Source of the DNA: Thermanaerothrix solaris
GTDB lineage: Bacteria; Chloroflexota; Anaerolineae; Anaerolineales; Anaerolineaceae
Length of the DNA stretch: 64,000 bases
NCBI RefSeq assembly: GCF_032334255.1
Contig: NZ_JAUHMF010000001.1
Location: 1,116,001-1,180,000 of the forward strand
Direction of reading: 5' to 3'
Every line of letters starts with the position of its first letter. Positions within the stretch are counted from its first letter, which is position 1. Positions 33,228 to 40,926 of this stretch are shown here, piece by piece. Both the position numbers and the translations under genes were made by a program. The notes under the pieces were generated by a model, which was not told the origin of the DNA, did not search any database, and worked only from the letters and a program-made list of their open reading frames with translations.

Positions 33228-34012
33228 GTCACGGTGGTGGTGAGGGTGATGGCGGCAGCGAGCGCTGGCTGGTCAGTTACGCTGATTTCATCACCCTGCT
33301 GATGGTGCTGTTTGTGGTCTTGTACTCAATGGGCCAGATTGATGTCGAAAAATACAAACAACTGGCCGAAAGTTTGCGCGCCGCTTTCTCCCTGGGTGGA
33401 GCGGTACGAGTCATTGATCCTACTATCAATCAGGGCGGGGGTACTAATCCAGATGGCTCACCTAATCCCATCATTGTCCCTGGCATCCCCCAAAAACCAC
33501 CTGAGTCCCAAGAAGTGGCCGGACAACTGACCCAACTCCTAGCCCAATACAACATGGGACGCGAAGTAAGTGTCCAAAATAATATCGAGGGGGTGCTGAT
33601 CTCGCTCAGCCAACAACTTCTCTTCACCCCTGGCACAGCCGAACTTCAGCCGACTGCCTATCCCGTTTTAGATGTGATCGCTCAAATGCTTAAGCCTATT
33701 GACAATAATGTTCGCGTGGTGGGCCATACGGATAATAGCCCACCTTCAGATCCGCGGTATGCGACCAACTGGGAACTCTCGGTAGCGCGGGCAATGGTAA
33801 TTGCCAATTATCTGATCAATGCCGGAATTGACCCTCGGCGCATCACAGTTGCCGGACGTGGCGAATATCAACCCATTTTTCCTAATGACACCCCAGAACA
33901 TCGCGCCCTTAATAGCCGTGCCGAAATCATCATTATCTATAAGGTTGAATCAAATGTAATCACACCTCTCCTGGGATCTGAATCGGGAATAAGTCCCTCG
34001 TTGGGCAATTAA
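33224..34012 (+). CDS. motB: Flagellar motor stator protein MotB
   Basis: 262 residues. A short glycine-rich cytoplasmic start leads to one membrane helix with the proton- or sodium-binding Asp21 (SYADFITLLMVLFVVLYSM). A plug and Pro/Gly-rich linker follow, then an OmpA-like peptidoglycan-binding domain (about 125-250) with VVGHTDNSPP and ARAMVIANYLINAGIDPRRI. It anchors the stator to the cell wall. ATGA overlap with motA shows coupled synthesis. The Tyr/Ala pattern around Asp21 does not by itself decide which ion is used. Confidence 0.96.
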   Translation: MSHGGGEGDGGSERWLVSYADFITLLMVLFVVLYSMGQIDVEKYKQLAESLRAAFSLGGAVRVIDPTINQGGGTNPDGSPNPIIVPGIPQKPPESQEVAGQLTQLLAQYNMGREVSVQNNIEGVLISLSQQLLFTPGTAELQPTAYPVLDVIAQMLKPIDNNVRVVGHTDNSPPSDPRYATNWELSVARAMVIANYLINAGIDPRRITVAGRGEYQPIFPNDTPEHRALNSRAEIIIIYKVESNVITPLLGSESGISPSLGN

Positions 34013-34021
34013 GGAGTGACT

Positions 34022-34627
34022 ATGGCTAAGGTAACCAGTATTTTGAGCATCGTTTTGAAAATGGTGGTGGTATTGACCTTATTGACGGGAAACCTGCTTA
34101 GTCTGGCTGTCGCTTATATCGTCTTCGCGCCGGATGATCTACCCAAACCCTTTTATCTCAGTTACACCTATCCGGGCCAAACTCATAGTAACGGAGATCC
34201 CATCGCCAGCGAGGTCCCTACCCTACCCTTACCCACGCCAACACCCCAGATCCTACCCGGGCAAGGGGTCATGATTGACACCGGCGCCAAGATTATCAAC
34301 TTAGCCGATCCTTCGGGCCGGCGCTACATTCGCATCAACGTCGTGCTGGAATTCCGCCCCGAAGTAGCCCCCGAAGCCCAAAGCACCAAAACCAAAGGGG
34401 AAGGCCAGGCTACTGATCCCAATCAGAGTCTAAAGGACGACATAAACCAGAAACTACCCCTCATCAACGATGTCATTATCACATTAATCTCAACCAAGAC
34501 CTTTGACATGCTTTACACCGCCGAGGGCAAGGAACAACTGCGCCAGGATATCATGAATGGAATCAATGCCCGCATCCCTGAACATCAAGTCATTGCCGTT
34601 TACTTCTCCGAATTCGTTGTTGAGTGA
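34022..34627 (+). CDS. fliL: Flagellar basal-body-associated protein FliL
   Basis: 201 residues. One N-terminal membrane helix (about 8-35) is followed by a Pro/Thr-rich linker and a FliL domain: RRYIRINVVLEFRP, a charged insertion, LPLINDVIITLISTKTFDML and the final HQVIAVYFSEFVVE. FliL surrounds the stator units and stabilises them. ATG 34022 follows AAGGAG at 5 bases; GTG 34016 lies inside that site. It lies between motB and fliM, as in Firmicutes-type operons. Confidence 0.9.
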   Translation: MAKVTSILSIVLKMVVVLTLLTGNLLSLAVAYIVFAPDDLPKPFYLSYTYPGQTHSNGDPIASEVPTLPLPTPTPQILPGQGVMIDTGAKIINLADPSGRRYIRINVVLEFRPEVAPEAQSTKTKGEGQATDPNQSLKDDINQKLPLINDVIITLISTKTFDMLYTAEGKEQLRQDIMNGINARIPEHQVIAVYFSEFVVE

Positions 34628-34637
34628 GGGTTAAACC

Positions 34638-35666
34638 ATGCTTACCCAGGCTGAAATTGACGCCTTGCTCAGCGGAGCCATAGAACTGGAAAAATCCGGC
34701 GACGGTGGGAGCATTAACCTCGCCGAATTGATGGGAGAGACACCAGCGGCTCCACGCGAGAAAACCGAAAAGGGGCGCAATATCAGCACCTATAACTTCT
34801 GGTCACCCGACCGCTTCTCTAAAGAGCAAATGCGGGCGGTTGAACTGGTGCACGAAGATCTAGCCGAGCGCCTGGCAACCTCACTGCCGACCATTCTTCG
34901 CACAAACCTTAAACCACGCCTGGTGCATACCGAACAGGGGCGCTTTCACGATTTTCTCAAAGATATGCCCCCCAACAGTCTGTACCACATGATCATCCTG
35001 GCCCCCTTGCCCGGGCGAATCGTGCTTACTTTTAGCCCCAATATTGATCGGATCATGCTGGAGCAGTTGTTGGGTGGAAAACTTTCCAATCTGAATCGCA
35101 AGGACCGCCCTCTAACCGACATTGATCAGTCCCTTTTGCGTGATCTGGTCGAAAACATGCTTAATGACATTAAAGCGGCTTGGAGCAAAGTGGTCTCAAT
35201 CGAGCCCACGTTGGAAGATAGCACCATCAACCAGCATTGGGTGCAGATGTTCATGGGCAACGAACGCGTCATGTGCCTTACGTTCGAAATGACGATCCAA
35301 AACACCACCGGCACCATGAGCATCTACATTCCCTTCAGCACCCTCAAACCGATCGCCAACGATCTTAACCCTCACGTTTGGATTTCTGGACGCAAAGAGA
35401 AACAGATTGACCCGGTTGCCCGTCAAATTGCCCTGGAGAATCTGCATAAGGTTTACCTGCCGGTTAACGTCTGGTTAGGGAGTTGCCAGATGCGCCTGCA
35501 TGATGTCCTTAACCTCCAGGTAGGGGATGTCATCGTCTTGGACACCAGCATTTACCAAGACCTGACAGTTCAAATTGCTCACAAGGACAAGTTTTACGGA
35601 CAAATCGGTAAAGTTGGCAAATATCTCGCCGTGAAAATCACTGGAAAGATTAACGATCCGGCATAA
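34638..35666 (+). CDS. fliM: Flagellar motor switch protein FliM
   Basis: 342 residues. The N-terminal LTQAEIDALLSG is the conserved CheY-P binding peptide. The middle domain runs from about residue 50 (ISTYNFWSPDRFSKEQMRAVELVHEDLAERLA) and ends with the SPOA domain (LPVNVWLGSCQMRLHDVLNLQVGDVIVLD) that joins FliN. FliM sets the direction of rotation in the C-ring. The start follows GAGGG at 7 bases. Length and motifs are normal. Confidence 0.96.
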   Translation: MLTQAEIDALLSGAIELEKSGDGGSINLAELMGETPAAPREKTEKGRNISTYNFWSPDRFSKEQMRAVELVHEDLAERLATSLPTILRTNLKPRLVHTEQGRFHDFLKDMPPNSLYHMIILAPLPGRIVLTFSPNIDRIMLEQLLGGKLSNLNRKDRPLTDIDQSLLRDLVENMLNDIKAAWSKVVSIEPTLEDSTINQHWVQMFMGNERVMCLTFEMTIQNTTGTMSIYIPFSTLKPIANDLNPHVWISGRKEKQIDPVARQIALENLHKVYLPVNVWLGSCQMRLHDVLNLQVGDVIVLDTSIYQDLTVQIAHKDKFYGQIGKVGKYLAVKITGKINDPA

Positions 35667-35698
35667 GCCCACTATCTTTTGAGCCAGAGGAACCCAAA

Positions 35699-36088
35699 AT
35701 GGAAGAAAACCTGTCTAATCCGACGCCCGAACGAAAATCTGAAGAGCGCCCTCAAGAGGCCCCCTCATCCTTTGAGCGCCCTACTCCTCCAGTGCCACCT
35801 GTCCCAACTAAAAGTATCGGAACATCCGATAACAAAGCCAGTTTAGACATGCTCTATGATATCCTGCTGCGAGTCACCGTGGAACTTGGGCGAACGCAAA
35901 TGTCACTCCGCCAAGTTCTAGACCTGCAAAACGGTTCCGTGGTTGAATTGGATCGCCTGGCCGGGGATTTGGTGGATATCTACGTCAACGACCGTCTGTT
36001 CGCTCGCGGTGAAGTCGTGGTTGTGGATGACAAATTCGGCGTGCGCATCAGCGAATTGATCTCGCAAAAGCGAGATAAAGAGAGCTAG
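35699..36088 (+). CDS. fliN: Flagellar motor switch protein FliN (short form)
   Basis: 129 residues. A Pro/Glu-rich tail of about 55 residues precedes one SPOA domain (ILLRVTVELGRTQMSLRQVLDLQNGSVVELDRLAGDLVDIYVN...), the C-ring base and docking site for FliH and export cargo. It is the short FliN rather than the FliY form with a CheC-like phosphatase domain, which fits with CheC and CheX being encoded elsewhere here. Start follows AGAGGAACCCAAA. Confidence 0.94.
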   Translation: MEENLSNPTPERKSEERPQEAPSSFERPTPPVPPVPTKSIGTSDNKASLDMLYDILLRVTVELGRTQMSLRQVLDLQNGSVVELDRLAGDLVDIYVNDRLFARGEVVVVDDKFGVRISELISQKRDKES

Positions 36089-36090
36089 CC

Positions 36091-36615
36091 ATGAATAAGG
36101 GCGTTCTAATCAGCAACCGCTGGCTGACTCTGCTTCGAAAGCGGTCGTCCTGGCCATGGCTGGGAGCAGGGTTGCTCTTCATCGTTGGCCTTACACTGGG
36201 GAATGAACACTTTTCAGCCCAAGATAGCACAGCCTATTTGTTGGGCCGCACTTTAATGGCATTGACCCTAACATTAGGAATGCTCTATCTTAGCCTGCAA
36301 GCCTTGAAGCGCTGGAAGGGATGGATGCCCCGCTCCACCACCCGCCAAATTGTGCTGCGTGAAACGCTTTCGTTAGGATCACGCCGAGCATTGCACCTCA
36401 TCCAGGTAGGAGATCAGCAATTCCTGATCGCAGCCACCGACCATCAGGTGACACTCATCAGCGCTTTCCCTCCCGTATCTCCAACCGCATCGGCTTCCTC
36501 TGATGAGTCACTCCCTCTTTCATTTGCCGAATTGCTTGTTCAACGCACAACATCCTCTTCCTTCAATGCACCAGCCCAGGGTGTAAATGCTCAAATTGGC
36601 GAGGCTTGGCAATGA
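36091..36615 (+). CDS. fliO: Flagellar export protein FliO
   Basis: 174 residues. Two hydrophobic stretches (about 23-39 and 50-70) are followed by the short cytoplasmic FliO domain (RQIVLRETLSLGSRRALHLIQVGDQQFLIAATDHQVTLIS). FliO helps assemble the FliP ring of the export gate. The family diverges strongly, but this strand pattern together with its place between fliN and fliP makes the call secure. The C-terminal 50 residues are low-complexity. The stop overlaps fliP (ATGA). Confidence 0.88.
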   Translation: MNKGVLISNRWLTLLRKRSSWPWLGAGLLFIVGLTLGNEHFSAQDSTAYLLGRTLMALTLTLGMLYLSLQALKRWKGWMPRSTTRQIVLRETLSLGSRRALHLIQVGDQQFLIAATDHQVTLISAFPPVSPTASASSDESLPLSFAELLVQRTTSSSFNAPAQGVNAQIGEAWQ

Positions 36616-37367
36616 AAAGGCGTAGTCTCATTATCCTATTCGTATTGGGCGCAACGGTTTTGCTCAGCGGTTGTGTTGGGGATTCTCAATTTAGCGCGCC
36701 CGGGGTTACACTGACGTTGGAGCCGGCAACGTCCCCCCAACAAATGAGTTCAGGGGTGCAACTCCTGGTGCTACTTACTGTCCTAAGCCTGGCCCCTTCC
36801 ATTTTGATACTAGCCACATCGTTCACCCGGATAGTGATTGTTCTCTCGATGCTTCGCAATGCCATCGGCACACCCACCATTCCTCCCAATCAGGTTGTTA
36901 TTGGGTTGTCGTTGGTACTAACCTTTTTCATTATGAACCCGGTCTATAACCAAATTGATCAACAGGCCATTCAACCCTATCTCAAACAAGAAATTGACCA
37001 AAAAACGGCCTTCCAACGCGGCATGGAGCCGCTTCGGGAGTTTATGTTCAAGCAAACTCGCGAAAAGGATCTCCAACTCTTCCTGGAAATCAACGGAAGC
37101 CCGCAACCCAATTCATTGGAAGAAATTCCTACCGCAGTACTTCTGCCCGCATTCGTCATTAGTGAATTGCGCACTGCGTTCACCATGGGGTTTGTGCTTT
37201 ATATTCCCTTCTTGGTGATAGACATGGTGGTTTCCAGCATTCTGCTTTCCATGGGAATGATGATGCTTCCGCCTTCACTGGTTTCGCTGCCATTCAAACT
37301 GTTGCTTTTCGTGATGGTGGATGGATGGTATCTTATCACCCGTTCCCTAACCTTGAGTTTTATGTAA
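36612..37367 (+). CDS. fliP: Flagellar export gate protein FliP
   Basis: 251 residues. A signal-like N-terminus with a Cys at LLSGC is followed by the FliP domain: SLAPSILILATSFTRIVIVLSMLRNAIGT, IGLSLVLTFFIMNPVYNQI, FMFKQTREKDL, PAFVISELRTAFTMGFVLYIPFLVIDMVVSSILLSMGM. Four membrane helices fit the known topology. FliP is the core pentamer of the export channel. ATG 36612 (overlapping the fliO stop) is better supported than the upstream TTG. Confidence 0.96.
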   Translation: MKRRSLIILFVLGATVLLSGCVGDSQFSAPGVTLTLEPATSPQQMSSGVQLLVLLTVLSLAPSILILATSFTRIVIVLSMLRNAIGTPTIPPNQVVIGLSLVLTFFIMNPVYNQIDQQAIQPYLKQEIDQKTAFQRGMEPLREFMFKQTREKDLQLFLEINGSPQPNSLEEIPTAVLLPAFVISELRTAFTMGFVLYIPFLVIDMVVSSILLSMGMMMLPPSLVSLPFKLLLFVMVDGWYLITRSLTLSFM

Positions 37368-37387
37368 ATCTGGGGAGGATGCCTTTC

Positions 37388-37657
37388 ATGAGCGAAACTT
37401 ACGTGCTCTCTTTGGCTCAAAATGCCCTGATGGTCGCGTTGATGGTAGCTGGACCAGTACTGATTATTAGTTTAGTTATCGGCAGTCTGGTGAGTTTAGT
37501 CCAGGCGGCCACACAGATCAACGAGGTGACCTTAACGTTTATCCCCAAAATAATTGGCATTGCCCTGGTATTCCTCCTCCTAGGCGCCTGGATGCTCCAG
37601 CAGTTAGTTCAATTTACCGTCAATCTCTTTCAAACCCTGCCTAATCTTGTCCATTAA
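37388..37657 (+). CDS. fliQ: Flagellar export gate protein FliQ
   Basis: 89 residues, exactly the usual FliQ length from ATG 37388 with GGGGAGG 9 bases upstream; earlier in-frame starts lie within fliP. Two membrane helices (ALMVALMVAGPVLIISLVIGSLVSLVQAATQINE and KIIGIALVFLLLGAWML) enclose the conserved Q-A-x-TQI-E segment. It is part of the FliPQR channel. Confidence 0.95.
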   Translation: MSETYVLSLAQNALMVALMVAGPVLIISLVIGSLVSLVQAATQINEVTLTFIPKIIGIALVFLLLGAWMLQQLVQFTVNLFQTLPNLVH

Positions 37658-37669
37658 GCGCCTTCGACT

Positions 37670-38512
37670 ATGCGCGCAACTCGGCTCACCCAATTGCTTC
37701 AAGCCATTGACCGCCTTCGCCCTCTGCCGGGCAATGTGACTCGAATTCTGCGCGCATTGGAAGAACCCGACACCACAGCCTCCCTGTTAGCCGAATTGAT
37801 CGGATTAGATCAAGCCCTGGCCTCGCAGGTACTGCATATGGCCAACGCCGCCTCGCTCGGTTATGCACCGGAGTGCACCACCCTGCACCAAGCTATTATG
37901 CGCCTGGGCTTTAAGCGCATTAAAACCCTGGTCATGGGCGCGGCGGTATCCAACCAACTTAACCGCGGCCTGCCGGGGTACCGCCTTGGACCGGGTCAGT
38001 TATGGAATCATGCAGTAGCCTCCGCCACAATCGCGCAATGGCTGGCCCAACGGTTCAATTATCCCAATCCCGAGGAAGCCTATATCGGGGGGTTGCTCCA
38101 TGACATTGGCAAGTTGCTTTTAGATCAGTACTTGCTTTTGGATTACCAAGCCTTTCTCGAATTGATGCACACCAAGAAGACGTTACTCTGGCAGGCCGAG
38201 GAAACCGTGATTGGCCTCAATCACGCTCAGGTCGGTGGTATGATGGCCGAAAAGTGGTCGTTTCCCACGGTGCTGGTCGAGGCAATTCGTTATCATCACG
38301 CCCCCTCGCTCTCGTTCGAACATCCACACCTTGCTGCCATCGTCAACCTGGCCAGCGCAATTGCCACCCGTGACACCATCGGCATCACCGATCCGTATGG
38401 CGATATCCCACATCCCGAGGCTCTGGCAATTCTTCATGTGAATAGCGCTGATTATGAACGCCTGCGCGATCAAGCCTATCGTTATCTGGTCAACCAGCCT
38501 CAATCCTCATAG
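37670..38512 (+). CDS. HDOD-domain protein within the flagellar operon
   Basis: 280 residues, one HDOD domain: LRPLPGNVTRILRALEEPDTT, LDQALASQVLHMANAASLG and GLLHDIGKLLLD with the HD pair intact, unlike the chemotaxis-operon HDOD gene at 13423 (CD). The two proteins share the same layout (PGYRL then LWNHAV / LWKHAV), so they are paralogues. The function is unknown; such proteins are often involved in signalling around flagella and c-di-GMP. It is inserted between fliQ and fliR, which are normally adjacent. The ribosome-binding site is weak. Confidence 0.85.
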   Translation: MRATRLTQLLQAIDRLRPLPGNVTRILRALEEPDTTASLLAELIGLDQALASQVLHMANAASLGYAPECTTLHQAIMRLGFKRIKTLVMGAAVSNQLNRGLPGYRLGPGQLWNHAVASATIAQWLAQRFNYPNPEEAYIGGLLHDIGKLLLDQYLLLDYQAFLELMHTKKTLLWQAEETVIGLNHAQVGGMMAEKWSFPTVLVEAIRYHHAPSLSFEHPHLAAIVNLASAIATRDTIGITDPYGDIPHPEALAILHVNSADYERLRDQAYRYLVNQPQSS

Positions 38513-38517
38513 GTAAG

Positions 38518-38922
38518 ATGAACGGTACAGGACTATCTTCTTCTTTGCCTGTGATTATCTTGGCTGAACGGGATGCCCTCGCCCGCGACATGTTGAGCAC
38601 TGCGCTCCAGCGGCTTAACGTAACGGTGATCACTGTAGCCGACGGAGAGGATGCATATACGACATGCCTTCAGCATCCACCTCGCCTGTTGATTACCGAT
38701 ATCTGGCTTCCCCGTCTTAACGGTCTTGACCTGATTCGTCGCTTGAAAGAAAATCGGGTTTTACATCCCCGCCAAGTGATCATTATCTCAGCCCTGGGTT
38801 TTCCCGAGGTTGTGGCTGAAGCCGCCGCGCTGGGGGTGCAGGATTTTCTCGTCAAACCGGTGAATACTGACCAGTTTTTGGAACGCATCCGGCGGCATTT
38901 GGGGGAAGATAACATTCTATAG
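38518..38922 (+). CDS. Single-domain response regulator in the flagellar operon
   Basis: 134 residues, receiver domain only. The N-terminal acidic pocket is unusual (ILAERDALARDML, with Glu rather than the DD pair). The phospho-acceptor is the Asp of LLITDIWLPRLNG, and the Lys of FLVKPV is present. It is CheY-like in size but distinct from CheY at 16202. It lies 6 bases after the HDOD gene, so the two probably work together. Target unknown. Confidence 0.85.
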   Translation: MNGTGLSSSLPVIILAERDALARDMLSTALQRLNVTVITVADGEDAYTTCLQHPPRLLITDIWLPRLNGLDLIRRLKENRVLHPRQVIIISALGFPEVVAEAAALGVQDFLVKPVNTDQFLERIRRHLGEDNIL

Positions 38923-39022
38923 TTGCTTATTAACGCCCACCCACATCCGATTCTTTAGCCCCCTGCACCGATTTTACGGAAACTTTATCCCTGCTTCATC
39001 CTACCTTTACTGCATCTCAATT

Positions 39023-39826
39023 ATGACCGGGGTATTCTCAACCTTAGAGGCAGACCTGGTTATGGTATTGATTTCAATCGCCCAAGCTCAGTTCTTCTTC
39101 CTGGCACTCACCCGCGTTTTAGCAGTGCTCTCGCGCCTACCTGTGCTGGGTGGACAGGTCATTCCAACCTCGGTGCGCATCAGCCTGGGTATCTTGCTCA
39201 CCCTCTTACTCTCGCCTTGGCAGTCAATAACGCCGGAAACCCCTGCACTAACACTCTTACCCTTTGCCTTTGCCGTCTTGCGCGAACTGATTATCGGCCT
39301 CACCGCAGGGCTGGCACTGGATTTGACCTTCGGCGCGTTACAAACCGCAGGCGAATTGATCGGTTTAGGCAGCGGTTTCGCCGCGGGCCGTTATTTGAAC
39401 CCCCTCATGGGTGACTCGGGGTCGGTTTTAGATCAATTCTTCGTAATGCTGACTATGCTCATTTTCCTGGTGATTAATGGACACCACAGGGTGTTAACTG
39501 CCCTTGCTCAGATGTTTGAGGTACTGCCTCTAAACGCCAGCCTGAACGCTTTACCGTTGGACGAAATCCTACACACCACGTCCTTGCTTATTCTGAACGG
39601 CATCCAAATCGCCTTGCCTGTCTTCGGCGCCCTTCTCCTGGCTGATCTTGGCCTAGGATTGCTGGCTCGCACCGCCCCTCAGATACAGGTCTTCTTCTTG
39701 GGGCTTCCGCTCAAAGTTGGTGCCGGCCTGCTGGTGCTGGCAATGAGCCTGGCTTACACTCTACCCGGCCTGATTGCTCTTCTGGAACAAATAGGGCCGC
39801 GCATGCTAAGCCTGCTTGGAGGGTAA
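39023..39826 (+). CDS. fliR: Flagellar export gate protein FliR
   Basis: 267 residues, about six hydrophobic helices. The family pattern is seen in FFLALTRVLAVLSRLPVLGGQVIPTSVRISLGILLTLLL, then REL.IGLTAGLALDLTFGALQTAGELIGLGSGFA and the C-terminal LFFLG-like VFFLGLPLKVGAGLLVLAMSLAY. It completes the FliPQR channel and contacts FlhB. About 100 bases separate it from the receiver gene, the largest gap in this operon, with no convincing promoter. The ribosome-binding site is weak, so the exact start is uncertain. Confidence 0.94.
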   Translation: MTGVFSTLEADLVMVLISIAQAQFFFLALTRVLAVLSRLPVLGGQVIPTSVRISLGILLTLLLSPWQSITPETPALTLLPFAFAVLRELIIGLTAGLALDLTFGALQTAGELIGLGSGFAAGRYLNPLMGDSGSVLDQFFVMLTMLIFLVINGHHRVLTALAQMFEVLPLNASLNALPLDEILHTTSLLILNGIQIALPVFGALLLADLGLGLLARTAPQIQVFFLGLPLKVGAGLLVLAMSLAYTLPGLIALLEQIGPRMLSLLGG

Positions 39827-39833
39827 CCCAGGA

Positions 39834-40904
39834 ATGAGTGAACGCACCGAGCAACCCACTCCCAAAAGAATCCGCGAAGCCCGTCTGGAGGGTAATGTTG
39901 CCCGCAGTCCTGAATTAAGTGCAGCCATCGTCTTGCTGGCCGGGCTTGTCCTCCTTCACGGACCGGCCCGTCAGTTAGCAAATGGCCTCGGGGAGTGGAT
40001 CAAGGCCTTACTCGTTGAATTTCCTCAAAATACCCCCAACATGAACTCATTGGTCACTCTCTCTCTGGTCAGTCATGCGGGATTGTGGCTTCCCTGGTTG
40101 GGATTAACCTTGGGCGGCATCCTTGCGGCTGCGGTCACAGTGAACTTAGCCCAAACCGGTTTTCTGTGGTCCAGTAAACGCTTGGGTTTTCACCTGGATC
40201 GCCTGGATCCCATCAAAGGGTTTAAACGTCTTTTCTCGCTCCATAGCCTGCTCGAATTGGCCAAGGCTCTCATTAAGTTGCTCCTGATCGGGGGTGTAGG
40301 CTTTGCGTACATACGTCCGCGGCTTCCCATTCTCTTGGGTTTAAATCAAAACGATGCTGTCGGTGGTTTGTCGCTCTGGCTGGAAATTGCCTTCGGTCTT
40401 GCCTTTCAAATCGCTATTCTTTACCTCGTCTTGGCTGTCCTTGATTACAGTTACCAGCGCTGGAATTACCTACGGTCGCTGCGCATGACCCGTGAAGAAC
40501 TAAAAGAGGAATTAAAACAAACCGAGGGTGATCCCCTGTTACGCAGTCGTATTCGCTCCTATCAGCAACGCTTGGCCCGCACGCGCATGATGGCCAATGT
40601 CCCTAAAGCCACCGTTGTGATTACCAACCCCACCCACGTCGCAGTTGCATTGGCTTATGAACCGGCGACCATGCGCGCCCCCAAAGTTATCGCCAAGGGG
40701 GTTAACCTCCTGGCTCAACGCATCAAAGAAATAGCACGTGCTAATCAAGTTGCAATCGTAGAGAATCCCCCCCTGGCACGGCTGATTTATCAGTCGGTGG
40801 ATTTAGATCAAGAAATCCCCCCCGAACTCTATACCGCGGTTGCCGAGGTACTGGCGTATGTCTATCGCCTAAATGGAAGTTTCTCCCGAGCCGTAACGAC
40901 CTGA
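39834..40904 (+). CDS. flhB: Flagellar export switch protein FlhB
   Basis: 356 residues from ATG 39834. The start SERTEQPTPKRIREARLEGNVARS is the textbook FlhB N-terminus. Four membrane helices follow. The autocleavage motif NPTH is at 265-268 (VVITNPTHVAVALAYEP). The cytoplasmic domain ends ELYTAVAEVLAYVYRL. FlhB with FliK switches export from rod/hook to filament proteins. A second gene at 50893 encodes only this cytoplasmic domain. Normal length. Confidence 0.96.
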   Translation: MSERTEQPTPKRIREARLEGNVARSPELSAAIVLLAGLVLLHGPARQLANGLGEWIKALLVEFPQNTPNMNSLVTLSLVSHAGLWLPWLGLTLGGILAAAVTVNLAQTGFLWSSKRLGFHLDRLDPIKGFKRLFSLHSLLELAKALIKLLLIGGVGFAYIRPRLPILLGLNQNDAVGGLSLWLEIAFGLAFQIAILYLVLAVLDYSYQRWNYLRSLRMTREELKEELKQTEGDPLLRSRIRSYQQRLARTRMMANVPKATVVITNPTHVAVALAYEPATMRAPKVIAKGVNLLAQRIKEIARANQVAIVENPPLARLIYQSVDLDQEIPPELYTAVAEVLAYVYRLNGSFSRAVTT

Positions 40905-40926
40905 ATCTCATTTGGGGAACGACGAT

